Source: Paenibacillus glycanilyticus (GTDB lineage: Bacteria > Bacillota > Bacilli > Paenibacillales > Paenibacillaceae). From it: a stretch of DNA of 43,805 nt. Location: contig NZ_BSSQ01000029.1 in the NCBI RefSeq assembly GCF_030161375.1, positions 1 to 43,805 on the forward strand, read 5' to 3'. The translations under genes and the position numbers were made by a program. Shown here piece by piece: positions 31,953 through 39,949 of this stretch. Position 1 is the first letter of the stretch. Each line of letters opens with the position of its first letter. The notes under the pieces were generated by a model. The model worked only from the letters and a program-made list of their open reading frames with translations. It was not told the DNA's origin and did not search any database.

Positions 31953-33172
31953 TGCTTGCTGCCTCCTGTCGCCTGTTCTACACCGCCAATGAACGGCAGT
32001 GCGTCCGTATAAACCATGCCTTTATAAGTTAACGAGCCCTCATTGAGCCCTTGCCATTCGCCTGCTGTCATTCGTTCCGTAATTACCGCCGTACCTTGGC
32101 TGCGAAGCTCTTGTGCCGCTGCCAGAGCGGCTGTACGGCCTTCGCCGTCGTATCCGATCAGGACACGCTTGTTGCCATCCGCGTCCTCTTCTGCGCCAAC
32201 CAGCTCAAGAATGCGCGTCGTCTTCAGCGCAAAGCCCGTAGCCGGAGCAGGGCGCCCGAATTGGCTGAGCAGATTGTCATAACGGCCGCCGCTTGCCACC
32301 GGGAAGCCAAGATCCGCCGCATAGCCCTCAAACGTCATGCCCGTATAATAGGAAAAGTCGCCAATCATCGTCAGGTCGATCAACACATGCTCGCATACGC
32401 CATACGCCTTCAGCACGTCCCAAATCTCGCACAGGTGGCGGATCGACTTTTGAGCCGTCGCATCTGCGCTAAGCTGCAGCGCTTGCTCGCAGATCTCTTG
32501 GCCGCCGCGCAGACGCAGGATGCCCTCCAGCTCGCGCTGTACGGGCCCATCAAGCTGAAGCTCGCGCAAGCTTTCCCGGTACCCCACATAATCGCGGTTC
32601 AATAGACAGGCTTTCAGTTGCTCTTGCGCTTCTTCACGCCCGGCGAGCGTCTCCTCGAACAAACCGTTCAGGAAACCGACGTGGCCGATTGCGATTTTGA
32701 ACCGGTCAACGCCCGCTGCCTTTAGCGATGCAATTGCAAGGGCTACTACTTCCGCGTCCGCTTCGGCAGACGCATCGCCAACGAGCTCGACGCCCGTCTG
32801 GAAAAACTCAGCCTCGCGGCCGGATTCCTCTTCAATGGAGCGGAATACGTTCCCGTGATAAGACAAGCGCAGCGGGAACTGCGACTCTTTCAACAGAGAA
32901 GACACTACGCGGGCAATGGGCGCCGTCATATCCGAACGCAGCACAAGCGTTGTCCCCCGGTTATTGAGCAGCTTGAACAGCTTTTGGTCCGAAGTCGAGC
33001 TTGCGACGCCTACCGTATCGTAGTATTCCATTGTTGGCGTAATAATTTGTTCGTATCCCCACCCCTTCATGCAGGCGAGTACATCGCGTTCAATTTGGCG
33101 TAGCTTCGCCACTGCGCCAGGAAGATAATCTTTAACGCCGATCGGCTTCTCAAATACTTTTGGTTTGGACAT
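31949..33172 (-). CDS. hisZ: ATP phosphoribosyltransferase regulatory subunit
   Basis: A 407-residue paralogue of class II histidyl-tRNA synthetase without aminoacylation activity, needed for activity and histidine feedback on the short HisG. The N-terminal GVKDYLPGAVAKLRQIERDV and LRSDMTAPIARVVSS (motif 2-like) are visible. It is the first gene of the his operon. The promoter at 33251-33280 and a 70-base leader with repeats precede it. Confidence 0.95.
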   Translation of the reverse strand: MSKPKVFEKPIGVKDYLPGAVAKLRQIERDVLACMKGWGYEQIITPTMEYYDTVGVASSTSDQKLFKLLNNRGTTLVLRSDMTAPIARVVSSLLKESQFPLRLSYHGNVFRSIEEESGREAEFFQTGVELVGDASAEADAEVVALAIASLKAAGVDRFKIAIGHVGFLNGLFEETLAGREEAQEQLKACLLNRDYVGYRESLRELQLDGPVQRELEGILRLRGGQEICEQALQLSADATAQKSIRHLCEIWDVLKAYGVCEHVLIDLTMIGDFSYYTGMTFEGYAADLGFPVASGGRYDNLLSQFGRPAPATGFALKTTRILELVGAEEDADGNKRVLIGYDGEGRTAALAAAQELRSQGTAVITERMTAGEWQGLNEGSLTYKGMVYTDALPFIGGVEQATGGSKQ

Positions 33173-33190
33173 TTCGATTCACCTTCTATT

Positions 33191-33208
33191 ACTTTAGTAT
33201 ATTAAAGT
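33191..33208. promoter_or_regulatory. palindrome in the his leader, candidate operator
   Basis: ACTTTAGTATATTAAAGT, 16 of 18 bases symmetric, 19 bases before the hisZ start and downstream of the transcription start. It has the form of a repressor site. A HisR/YerC-type regulator of his genes is known in Bacillales, but I cannot confirm the match. Confidence 0.45.
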
Positions 33209-33230
33209 GCTACCATGTTACCATACTACC
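33207..33230 (-). repeat. three tandem 8-bp repeats in the his leader
   Basis: On the minus strand GGTAGTAT, GGTAACAT and GGTAGCAC follow one another (GGTARYAY, period 8). They touch the palindrome at 33191-33208. They may be a protein binding array. No his T-box structure is visible in the leader. Confidence 0.55.
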
Positions 33231-33250
33231 AAAATAAAATGTTAGTCGTA

Positions 33251-33280
33251 ATCTTAGCATGAACATCCGGCTTAAGTCAA
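33251..33280 (-). promoter_or_regulatory. his operon promoter
   Basis: Minus strand: -35 TTGACT (33280-33275), 18-base spacer, -10 TAAGAT (33256-33251) with TGC before it (extended -10). Transcription would start near 33244. Confidence 0.65.
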
Positions 33281-33318
33281 GGTGAATGGATATTTATTCC
33301 AAACGCGCTTTCCAGCAA

Positions 33319-33369
33319 GAAAGCCCCGCTATTCTTGCTCTGCCTTGAGCACGAATAGTGAGGCTTTTT
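33319..33369 (-). terminator. terminator of the hprK-lgt-ppaX-yvoF operon
   Basis: A hairpin with AAAGCCTC.CTATTC.TGCTC arms around a short loop, followed by TTTCTT on the minus strand. It separates the operon from the his promoter. Confidence 0.7.
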
Positions 33370-33383
33370 CCCTCGAGAGCACC

Positions 33384-33920
33384 TTATCTCGTTCCAAAAT
33401 CTCTAACCGTCATAACTTCGTCCTTGTTGCCCGCCGCATCCGTCCGTTTGATCTCCCGGATGGGGTTTCCCCCTACGAAAGCGTAAGCGGGAACGTCCTT
33501 GTGCACGATAGAGCCTGCCGCAATAACCGCATGATCCCCGATCGTTACGCCGGGCAATATCGTGGAGTTTGCGCCGATCATGACATTGGAGCCAATCTTC
33601 ACATGTCCTAGCCGATATTCCTTAATTAAATACTCATGCGTCAGAATCGTCGTGTTGTAGCCGATAATCGTATTATCCCCTACTTCAATCCGCTCGGGAA
33701 AAAACACATCCACCATGACCATCAAAGCAAAAGCCGTCTGTTTGCCAACCTTCATGCCTAGAATCCGCCGATAGATCCAGTTTTTCACCGTCAGCTCGGG
33801 ACAATATCGCGCGGCCTGAATGGCGATAAAATTACGAACCGCCTTGAAGCGGCTTACTGTACGGTACATTTGCCATAGCGCATTAGGTCCATCTACCGGA
33901 TAACGCTCCACGTTTCGCAC
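33384..33920 (-). CDS. acyltransferase with left-handed beta-helix (YvoF-like)
   Basis: A 178-residue protein of the hexapeptide-repeat acetyltransferase family. The repeats are seen in IEVGDNTIIGYNTTILTHEYLI, VKIGSNVMIGANSTILPGVTIGDHAVIAAGSIVHKDVPAYAFVGGNPIREIK. The last part is the usual C-terminal CoA-binding end. I chose the GTG at 33920, four bases after the ppaX stop, with GGAG ten bases upstream. An upstream longer frame would overlap ppaX. In B. subtilis yvoF is in the same place after ppaX. The acceptor is unknown. Confidence 0.8.
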   Translation of the reverse strand: MRNVERYPVDGPNALWQMYRTVSRFKAVRNFIAIQAARYCPELTVKNWIYRRILGMKVGKQTAFALMVMVDVFFPERIEVGDNTIIGYNTTILTHEYLIKEYRLGHVKIGSNVMIGANSTILPGVTIGDHAVIAAGSIVHKDVPAYAFVGGNPIREIKRTDAAGNKDEVMTVRDFGTR

Positions 33921-33924
33921 AAGG

Positions 33925-34578
33925 CTATCGCTCCATTCCAGCAAAAGCGTACAACTCGCGCATATCATCAATGACATACTGCGCGCCGTTTTCCTTCAGC
34001 AGCTCCCCGCCTTTCAGCGACCAAGCAACGCCAACCGGAATAACTCCCGCTTCCTTGGCGGATATCATATCCACAACGCTGTCGCCAATCATGATCGTTG
34101 TCGCCGGATCCGCGCCGAGCATCTCGAGCGCCATAAGAACAGGTTCCGGATGCGGCTTCGGATTTGCGACATCGTCCACCGTAACGAAAGCATCGACATA
34201 ATCATACAATCCGCAAAACTTCATTCCCCGCTCCGTCGACATCCGGATTTTGGTTGTCACAACGCCAATCTGAATGCCTTGTTCATGCAAGTTCTCCATA
34301 ACCTCGTTCGTAAAAGGAAACGGCCTCAGCAGCTCGTCATGAAGTTTTGTATTTACCGCACGGTAAGCTTTTATAAGATGATCGACATCCTCAAGCCCCG
34401 TAAAATTTTGAAATTGCGCCTGAAGCGTCAGCCCCATGCTGGGAATAATATGCTCTCTCCCGAAGTCTTCCGGCACAAGGCCTTTCAGCGATTCCATAAA
34501 CGAGCGGATAATCAGCTCATTCGTATCCATAATCGTGCCGTCCAGATCAAACAACATGGTTCGTATATTGCCAGTCAT
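33925..34578 (-). CDS. ppaX: pyrophosphatase PpaX
   Basis: A 217-residue HAD-family hydrolase. Motif I is LFDLDGTIMDTNELI, motif II is VTTKI, the Lys motif is in NPKPHPEP, and motif IV is MIGDSVVDMISAKEAG. In B. subtilis PpaX hydrolyses the pyrophosphate made when HprK removes phosphate from Ser46 of HPr. Its position behind hprK and lgt supports the assignment over a general phosphoglycolate phosphatase. Confidence 0.93.
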   Translation of the reverse strand: MTGNIRTMLFDLDGTIMDTNELIIRSFMESLKGLVPEDFGREHIIPSMGLTLQAQFQNFTGLEDVDHLIKAYRAVNTKLHDELLRPFPFTNEVMENLHEQGIQIGVVTTKIRMSTERGMKFCGLYDYVDAFVTVDDVANPKPHPEPVLMALEMLGADPATTIMIGDSVVDMISAKEAGVIPVGVAWSLKGGELLKENGAQYVIDDMRELYAFAGMER

Positions 34579-34608
34579 ACCGCTTTCACTCCTACTGCTT
34601 CTTAAGAC

Positions 34609-35571
34609 TTACACATTGTCTGTTTTAACATCCGATACGGATGCTCCAGACTCCTTCGTGGATACAATCGGATCGCTGTAACGAACCGACGCTGCACCGG
34701 TTGTGCGGCGTACAATGATGAAGATTACCGCTGCAATGACCAGCAATACGGCAAGCAGCTGGGAAATCCGCACATCGCCATAGGCCGGATCCAGGAAACC
34801 TTGTTCGAATCCAAACCAAGTCATTGGCGTCCACAAAGCGTCCATCAGCGAACCAAGCGCTCCCGGACCTTGGAAGGCCAAGCTGTCCGTACGAATACCT
34901 TCAATAAAGAACCGTCCGATCGAGTACCAGATGAAGTACATAGCAACAAGTTCACCGGCACGGAGAAACTTCTGACGGCGAATAATGAGCAGTAGAATGA
35001 TGCCGACAAGGCTCCACAGCGACTCGTACAAAAAGGCCGGATGATGATACAAGCCTTCGCTTGCGACATACATTTGATTCACGATAAAATCAGGCAAATG
35101 CAGCGTATTGCGAAGGAAGCTTTCTTCCACCGGACCGCCGTACGCCTCCTGGTTCATAAAGTTGCCCCATCGGCCAATCATTTGACCAGCAAGAAGCCCG
35201 GGCGCGCAAATATCGACCAGTCGCCAGAATGGATACCCCTTATATCTGAAATAGAAGAATCCGCATAAGAAAGCCCCTATCAAGGCACCGTAAATGGCAA
35301 TCCCGCCGTTCCAGATTTTAAAGACATCCATGGGGTTATTCTTATACTCGTCCCATGTAAACGCCACATAATATATTCTCGCGCAAATAACGGCCGAAGG
35401 CACGCCAAGAAGCAGAAGATCCATGAAGAACTCCGGCTTAATACCGAATCTTTTTCCTTCCTGTATCGCGAGCAGCATGCCAACCAGCGCTGCCGTACCA
35501 AGAATGATCCCGTACCAACGCACATGGATGTCCCCAATTGAGAATGCCGTTGGATCAATTAACAGATTCAT
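34609..35571 (-). CDS. lgt: prolipoprotein diacylglyceryl transferase
   Basis: A 320-residue inner membrane enzyme that adds diacylglycerol to the lipobox cysteine of prolipoproteins. Several transmembrane helices are visible. The family signature RWGNFMNQEAYGGP and the N-terminal VRWYGIILGTAALVG are present. The ATG follows AAGGAGCAC. The C-terminus after the last helix is a polar tail of about 40 residues with ATTGAASVRYSD. Its position between hprK and ppaX is the Bacillales order. Confidence 0.97.
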   Translation of the reverse strand: MNLLIDPTAFSIGDIHVRWYGIILGTAALVGMLLAIQEGKRFGIKPEFFMDLLLLGVPSAVICARIYYVAFTWDEYKNNPMDVFKIWNGGIAIYGALIGAFLCGFFYFRYKGYPFWRLVDICAPGLLAGQMIGRWGNFMNQEAYGGPVEESFLRNTLHLPDFIVNQMYVASEGLYHHPAFLYESLWSLVGIILLLIIRRQKFLRAGELVAMYFIWYSIGRFFIEGIRTDSLAFQGPGALGSLMDALWTPMTWFGFEQGFLDPAYGDVRISQLLAVLLVIAAVIFIIVRRTTGAASVRYSDPIVSTKESGASVSDVKTDNV

Positions 35572-35626
35572 TGTTCCGTGCTCCTTCTATAAATAGGTGT
35601 GATCCTTATTCTTCAAATTCAATGCA

Positions 35627-36565
35627 TCAATCAAAATCATCCGTATCTTCGTTGATCGTTTCTGTCAATTTATTCGTGAATTGCAGTGCTGCATTATAGC
35701 CCATCCGTTTCAGACGGAAGTTCATGGCCGCAACCTCAATAATGACAGCCAAGTTTCGGCCCGGACGAACAGGTACCGTTACGAGAGGTACATCGGTATC
35801 AATAATCCGCGTTTTCTCCTCATCAAGACCAAGACGGTCATATTGCTTGTCCTGCTGCCAGTTCTCAAGCTTAATAACGAGCGTAATACGCTTGCTTGTC
35901 CGTACTGCGCCGGCACCAAACAACGTCATCACGTTGATAATGCCTAGACCGCGGATTTCAAGAAGATGGCGGATCAATTCCGGCGCGCTGCCAAACAGTT
36001 GCCCGTCCGACGTCTGGCGGATTTCTACTGCATCGTCTGCTACTAGGCGGTGACCGCGTTTAACGAGTTCAAGCGCCGTTTCGCTTTTACCAATCCCGCT
36101 TCCGCCCGTAATAAGCATGCCAACGCCGTACACGTCAACAAGAACGCCATGGATCGTTGCGGTTGGAGCGAGTTTTTTCTCCAGGAAGTCCGTAATTCGG
36201 CTTTGCAAAATCGTCGTAGCGACATTGCTGCGCAACACCGCGATTTGCGTGATATTCGAATACTCAATCAGTTCTGTCGGAGCTTCCAGCCCGCGGGTCA
36301 AAATAATACATGGCGTATTCTCATGGCATAGCTGTTCAAAGCGGCTTCTGCGTTCACTGCTTGTCAGCGTGTCTAGAAATGTAAGCTCCGTCTTGCCCAG
36401 CAGTTGAACGCGCTCATGCGGATGATAATCGAAATATCCGGCCATCTCGAGGCCCGGACGATACAAATCATCAACCAGTATAGAACGCTTCAAGCCGTCT
36501 TCGCCGGATACGATCTCCATCGAGAAATGTTGCACTAGCTCCGATACTCTAACTTTTTTAGCCAT
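35627..36565 (-). CDS. hprK: HPr kinase/phosphorylase
   Basis: A 312-residue bifunctional enzyme that phosphorylates and dephosphorylates Ser46 of HPr (and Crh), the key step of carbon catabolite control. The Walker A motif GGSGIGKS covers residues 154-161, His139 precedes it, and VADDAVEI and the signature EIRGLGIINVMTLFG follow. The ATG follows GGAGGCC. Its target, an HPr-like protein with Ser46, is encoded at 17695-17964. Confidence 0.97.
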   Translation of the reverse strand: MAKKVRVSELVQHFSMEIVSGEDGLKRSILVDDLYRPGLEMAGYFDYHPHERVQLLGKTELTFLDTLTSSERRSRFEQLCHENTPCIILTRGLEAPTELIEYSNITQIAVLRSNVATTILQSRITDFLEKKLAPTATIHGVLVDVYGVGMLITGGSGIGKSETALELVKRGHRLVADDAVEIRQTSDGQLFGSAPELIRHLLEIRGLGIINVMTLFGAGAVRTSKRITLVIKLENWQQDKQYDRLGLDEEKTRIIDTDVPLVTVPVRPGRNLAVIIEVAAMNFRLKRMGYNAALQFTNKLTETINEDTDDFD

Positions 36566-36643
36566 CGAACGGCCTCCTCACTTGCTTTCCCTATTTGTTA
36601 TATAAAGGTTGCAAATCCATTACCATTGACTTCATCGTAAAGG

Positions 36644-36687
36644 AAAAAAGCGCCGAACGCAACGTTTCTCCGTCGCTTGGCGCTTTC
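36644..36687 (-). terminator. terminator of the sigma/anti-sigma operon
   Basis: A hairpin with GCGCC.A.GCG / CGT.CGGCGC arms and six T on the minus strand, right after the anti-sigma gene stop. Confidence 0.7.
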
Positions 36688-36689
36688 CG

Positions 36690-38084
36690 TCATTTTATAA
36701 CCACATCAACAGGTTGTTCGACATATCCCGGGTACTGGTATAGCTCAAAAGTAAGCGGCTGTTTGTAAGGTTTGTCGGGAATATTGTAGTACGCCTCATA
36801 TGTGCCGCCCGTACCATCCGCGTTGCCTCTAGAACTGCTCTGAGCACCATCAAACTCTACAAGAGGATACTCTGTTCCTGATCGATCATGAAATTTCCCC
36901 TTATATTCAAATAACCAATAGCCGTAGTTTTCTTCAAGTTGCTTCAAACGCGATACTTCAATGGTTAATTTAATACCTTCCGTGGTTTGCTGAACATTAG
37001 CAAGCTGTATGCGATCGTCTGGCGTTTCCAATGTCTTTCCCGTCTCCGTATTAATCACCAGCTTCTGACCTTTAGGGGACAGCATCAAACCATCGGCTAC
37101 CAAACGCAGATGTTTTGGTTTCTCGAAATAATTGCTCTGGAAGGTTAGCGTAGTCGTACCCTCGTCTAACATCCCATATCCGCCCTTTGTCTCCCAGCGC
37201 CGTCCCTTCTCATCTAGAAGTGCCAGCCTAATAAAAGAATTCACGCGAATATTATCGTCCGGCTCTCTGCGGATTGTTACTGTTGCCTGCAGCGGAGTAA
37301 TAAGCGTTTTCTCAAGGGTGAATGTCTGGCCGCCAACTTCAAACGTCCGGTTTACCGTGATTTGTTCCTCTAGTTGCTCAAACCTTCTATGATCCACTAC
37401 AATGTCCATCGCCAGCCATTCGTTGCCCAGCTTCATACTGAATGTAACTACGTCCGGCATCACTATTCCATCGCTTAATGTAATGTCCATCCTATCGCTT
37501 ACGCTTGTCATGTCTTTGATCTCTGATTCTGTTTTTCCAATGAAGGAATGACCCCAGCTGATTAATCCCTTCAATTCATTACCGTTTGAATCCGTAATTT
37601 TGTAATCAATTGGACTAATATTATCATTAACATCTGGCCCTTCACGCGTATAAAAGATAACAAGCCGCTGCTGATCCGCCATAATGCCTTCAACGGAAAG
37701 CGTATAACCATTGTCACTAACTGATTTATTGACGGGTTGAAGGAAATCATGACTCATGGCATTCTCCAGCGTTTGATCCCCTTTAATCAATTCTACGACC
37801 CCGTTCAGACCTGGAACTTCCCGCATTAACTCGGCAAAAGCCGGCGATACACGAATGCATGCTGTAAGGAGGACAAGCACGCAGGCAGCCGCAACTCCCA
37901 TCTGTATTGTCACTCTGCTTCTTTTTCTGTTTCTTGAATGTTGCCGTCCATATTCTACGCCAAATCGAATGGCTGAAGCCATCGATTCCTCGGATACTTG
38001 CCCTGATTCCTGATTTGCCTTTTCTTTATCCGCTTGCAGACTATTTATCATCCGCTGTTCAAACTCACTCCTATTCCCATTCAA
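36690..38084 (-). CDS. membrane anti-sigma factor with DUF4179-type domain
   Basis: A 464-residue protein. The N-terminal 57 residues are polar and would be in the cytoplasm, where they could hold the sigma factor. Residues 58-78 are one transmembrane helix (GVAAACVLVLLTACIRV). The rest, about 385 residues, would be outside the membrane. It resembles the DUF4179 family found with ECF sigma factors in Bacillales. The start is a TTG at 38084 with AAGGAGG nine bases upstream. It overlaps the end of the sigma gene by 14 bases, a strong sign of coupling. What stress the outer domain senses is unknown. Confidence 0.8.
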   Translation of the reverse strand: MNGNRSEFEQRMINSLQADKEKANQESGQVSEESMASAIRFGVEYGRQHSRNRKRSRVTIQMGVAAACVLVLLTACIRVSPAFAELMREVPGLNGVVELIKGDQTLENAMSHDFLQPVNKSVSDNGYTLSVEGIMADQQRLVIFYTREGPDVNDNISPIDYKITDSNGNELKGLISWGHSFIGKTESEIKDMTSVSDRMDITLSDGIVMPDVVTFSMKLGNEWLAMDIVVDHRRFEQLEEQITVNRTFEVGGQTFTLEKTLITPLQATVTIRREPDDNIRVNSFIRLALLDEKGRRWETKGGYGMLDEGTTTLTFQSNYFEKPKHLRLVADGLMLSPKGQKLVINTETGKTLETPDDRIQLANVQQTTEGIKLTIEVSRLKQLEENYGYWLFEYKGKFHDRSGTEYPLVEFDGAQSSSRGNADGTGGTYEAYYNIPDKPYKQPLTFELYQYPGYVEQPVDVVIK

Positions 38085-38613
38085 CCTTCATCGCCTCCTT
38101 CCCTTGAAGCTCCTTGCTCCGCAATTTCTTAAGCGCTTGATGCAGCCAAGTACGTATCGTTCCATCAGGCTTCTCGAGCAGCTCGGCGATTTCCGGAATA
38201 GTCATATCCCTGTAATACTTGAGCACAATAACCATTCGGTATTTAGAGGGCAGTTTTTTCAACTGCATAGCTAAATCCAAACGATCCACGTCGTGATCCC
38301 CTGCTACCTGTGAGCCCCTTTCCATTAAGTCGTTGCGAAAAGGCAGCTCGCGAAGTCGTTTTTTTCTCTCGTCCAGACAGACTCGGATAAGGATTCTTGT
38401 TGCCCAAGTTGTAAAAAGCTTAGGGTCACGCAAAGAGCGGCGTTTGTTCCAAACCCGGAAAGTCGTCTCTTGCAGAACCTCTAGGGCATCTGTTTCATTC
38501 CGCATATAGGAATAGGCGATACCATATAGCTGCCTCTGATCCAACTGCATTCGCGCGATAAGGGCATCGTCATCCCCATTTATTGCAGCTGCAGCATACT
38601 TATCTTTATCCAT
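38071..38613 (-). CDS. ECF-type RNA polymerase sigma factor
   Basis: A 180-residue sigma-70 family factor of the ECF kind. Region 2 covers about residues 18-85 (LYGIAYSYMRNETDALEVLQETTFRVWNKRRSLRDPKLFTTWATRILIRVCLDERKK). Region 4 covers about residues 120-168 (LPSKYRMVIVLKYYRDMTIPEIAELLEKPDGTIRTWLHQALKKLR). The ATG at 38613 follows GGAGGGAGAT. It overlaps the following membrane protein gene by 14 bases, so the pair is a sigma/anti-sigma unit. An ECF-like promoter upstream suggests that it activates itself. Confidence 0.9.
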   Translation of the reverse strand: MDKDKYAAAAINGDDDALIARMQLDQRQLYGIAYSYMRNETDALEVLQETTFRVWNKRRSLRDPKLFTTWATRILIRVCLDERKKRLRELPFRNDLMERGSQVAGDHDVDRLDLAMQLKKLPSKYRMVIVLKYYRDMTIPEIAELLEKPDGTIRTWLHQALKKLRSKELQGKEAMKVEWE

Positions 38614-38656
38614 ATCTCCCTCCAATTCCGCTCTCCCATTTGATAGTTATGTATTA

Positions 38657-38682
38657 GACGCCGCAGCACCGATTTCGGTTTT
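38657..38682 (-). promoter_or_regulatory. candidate ECF-type promoter of the sigma operon
   Basis: Minus strand: AAAACC (38682-38677), 16 bases, then CGTC (38660-38657). ECF promoters in Bacillus have an AAC-containing -35 and CGTC or CGTA at -10 with a spacer of about 16. It lies 44 bases before the sigma start codon. Confidence 0.45.
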
Positions 38683-38690
38683 TTAAAAAT

Positions 38691-38724
38691 AAAAAAAGCT
38701 GCCCCCCTATCGGGAGACAGCCTT
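38691..38724 (-). terminator. terminator of the MsmX-like gene
   Basis: A hairpin with GCTG.CTCCC / GGGGG.CAGC arms and a run of seven T on the minus strand, 17 bases after the ABC ATPase stop. Confidence 0.85.
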
Positions 38725-38740
38725 GTTATTCAAGTAAGAA

Positions 38741-39862
38741 TTAGTTCTCGAAAATGTTCAGCTCGGACTCTTTATCGAACATATGAACTTTGTTCATGTC
38801 CAGAGCAAGCTTAACTGTGGAACCGTCACGCAGAGTCGAACGACCGTCAACGCGAGCGATTACAGTGTCGGAACCGATACCGTTCAGGTACAGGTACATT
38901 TCATGACCAAGGTTCTCTGCAACTTCTACGTTAGCGTTCACGATTGTGTTCGCGGAAGCTTCCAGGAATACAGGCTCTTCGTGAAGATCTTCTGGACGAA
39001 TGCCCAGGATTACTTCTTTGCCAAGGTATCCTTTGGAACGAAGAGTAGCTGCTTTACCTTCAGGTACAACAACGTCTACGCCAGTAGTTTTGAACTTCAT
39101 TGTGCCGCCTTGATCGCTAAGCGTACCAGTGATGAAGTTCATCGAAGGTGCGCCGATGAAGCCAGCTACGAAGATGTTTACTGGGTGGTTGTACAGCTCT
39201 TCAGGAGAAGCTGTTTGTTGAATGAAGCCATCCTTCATAACAACGATACGGTCACCCATTGTCATTGCTTCGATCTGGTCATGCGTTACGTAGATCGTAG
39301 TTGTTTCAAGACGTTTAGTCAATTTGCTGATCTCAGCGCGCATTTGACCGCGGAGTTTAGCGTCCAAGTTGGAGAGTGGTTCGTCCATCAAGAATACTTG
39401 TGGTTCACGAACGATAGCGCGTCCCAAAGCTACACGTTGACGTTGACCGCCGGAGAGTGCTTTTGGTTTACGGTCGAGCAAATGCTCGATATCAAGAATT
39501 TTAGCAGCTTCACGAACACGTTTGTCGATGTCTGCTTTTTTGAATTTACGAAGTTTAAGACCAAAAGCCATGTTTTGGTATACGTTCATGTGCGGGTACA
39601 ACGCGTAAGATTGGAATACCATCGCGATGTCGCGGTCTTTCGGTGCTACGTCGTTAACGACGCGGTCGCCGATGTACAGTTTACCTTCGGAGATTTCTTC
39701 AAGACCTGCAATCATACGAAGAGTTGTCGATTTACCACAGCCGGAAGGTCCTACCAGTACCAAAAACTCTTTGTCCTTAATGTCAAGGTTAACATCAGTT
39801 ACCGAAGCTTTGTCGGAACCCGGGTATTTTTTGTAAATGCCTTCTAAACGTACGCCTGCCAT
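38741..39862 (-). CDS. multiple-sugar ABC transporter ATPase, MsmX/UgpC type
   Basis: A 373-residue ATPase. Walker A is GPSGCGKST, the signature is LSGGQRQRVALGRA, and Walker B is VFLMDEPLSNLD. The C-terminal OB-type regulatory domain (residues about 240-370) includes GIRPEDLHEEP and RVDGRSTLRDG. No permease or binding-protein gene is next to it. In B. subtilis MsmX is likewise encoded alone and energises several sugar importers, so this is probably the shared ATPase. The start ATG is at 39862, ten bases after a GGGGGA site. Confidence 0.92.
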   Translation of the reverse strand: MAGVRLEGIYKKYPGSDKASVTDVNLDIKDKEFLVLVGPSGCGKSTTLRMIAGLEEISEGKLYIGDRVVNDVAPKDRDIAMVFQSYALYPHMNVYQNMAFGLKLRKFKKADIDKRVREAAKILDIEHLLDRKPKALSGGQRQRVALGRAIVREPQVFLMDEPLSNLDAKLRGQMRAEISKLTKRLETTTIYVTHDQIEAMTMGDRIVVMKDGFIQQTASPEELYNHPVNIFVAGFIGAPSMNFITGTLSDQGGTMKFKTTGVDVVVPEGKAATLRSKGYLGKEVILGIRPEDLHEEPVFLEASANTIVNANVEVAENLGHEMYLYLNGIGSDTVIARVDGRSTLRDGSTVKLALDMNKVHMFDKESELNIFEN

Positions 39863-39949
39863 TTGAATGTCCCCCTAAGTGAAAATTTCTTATGGGTCTA
39901 TCTTATCTCACAGGCCCGTTCGTGACTATGCACAAACTTTACAAAAAAA

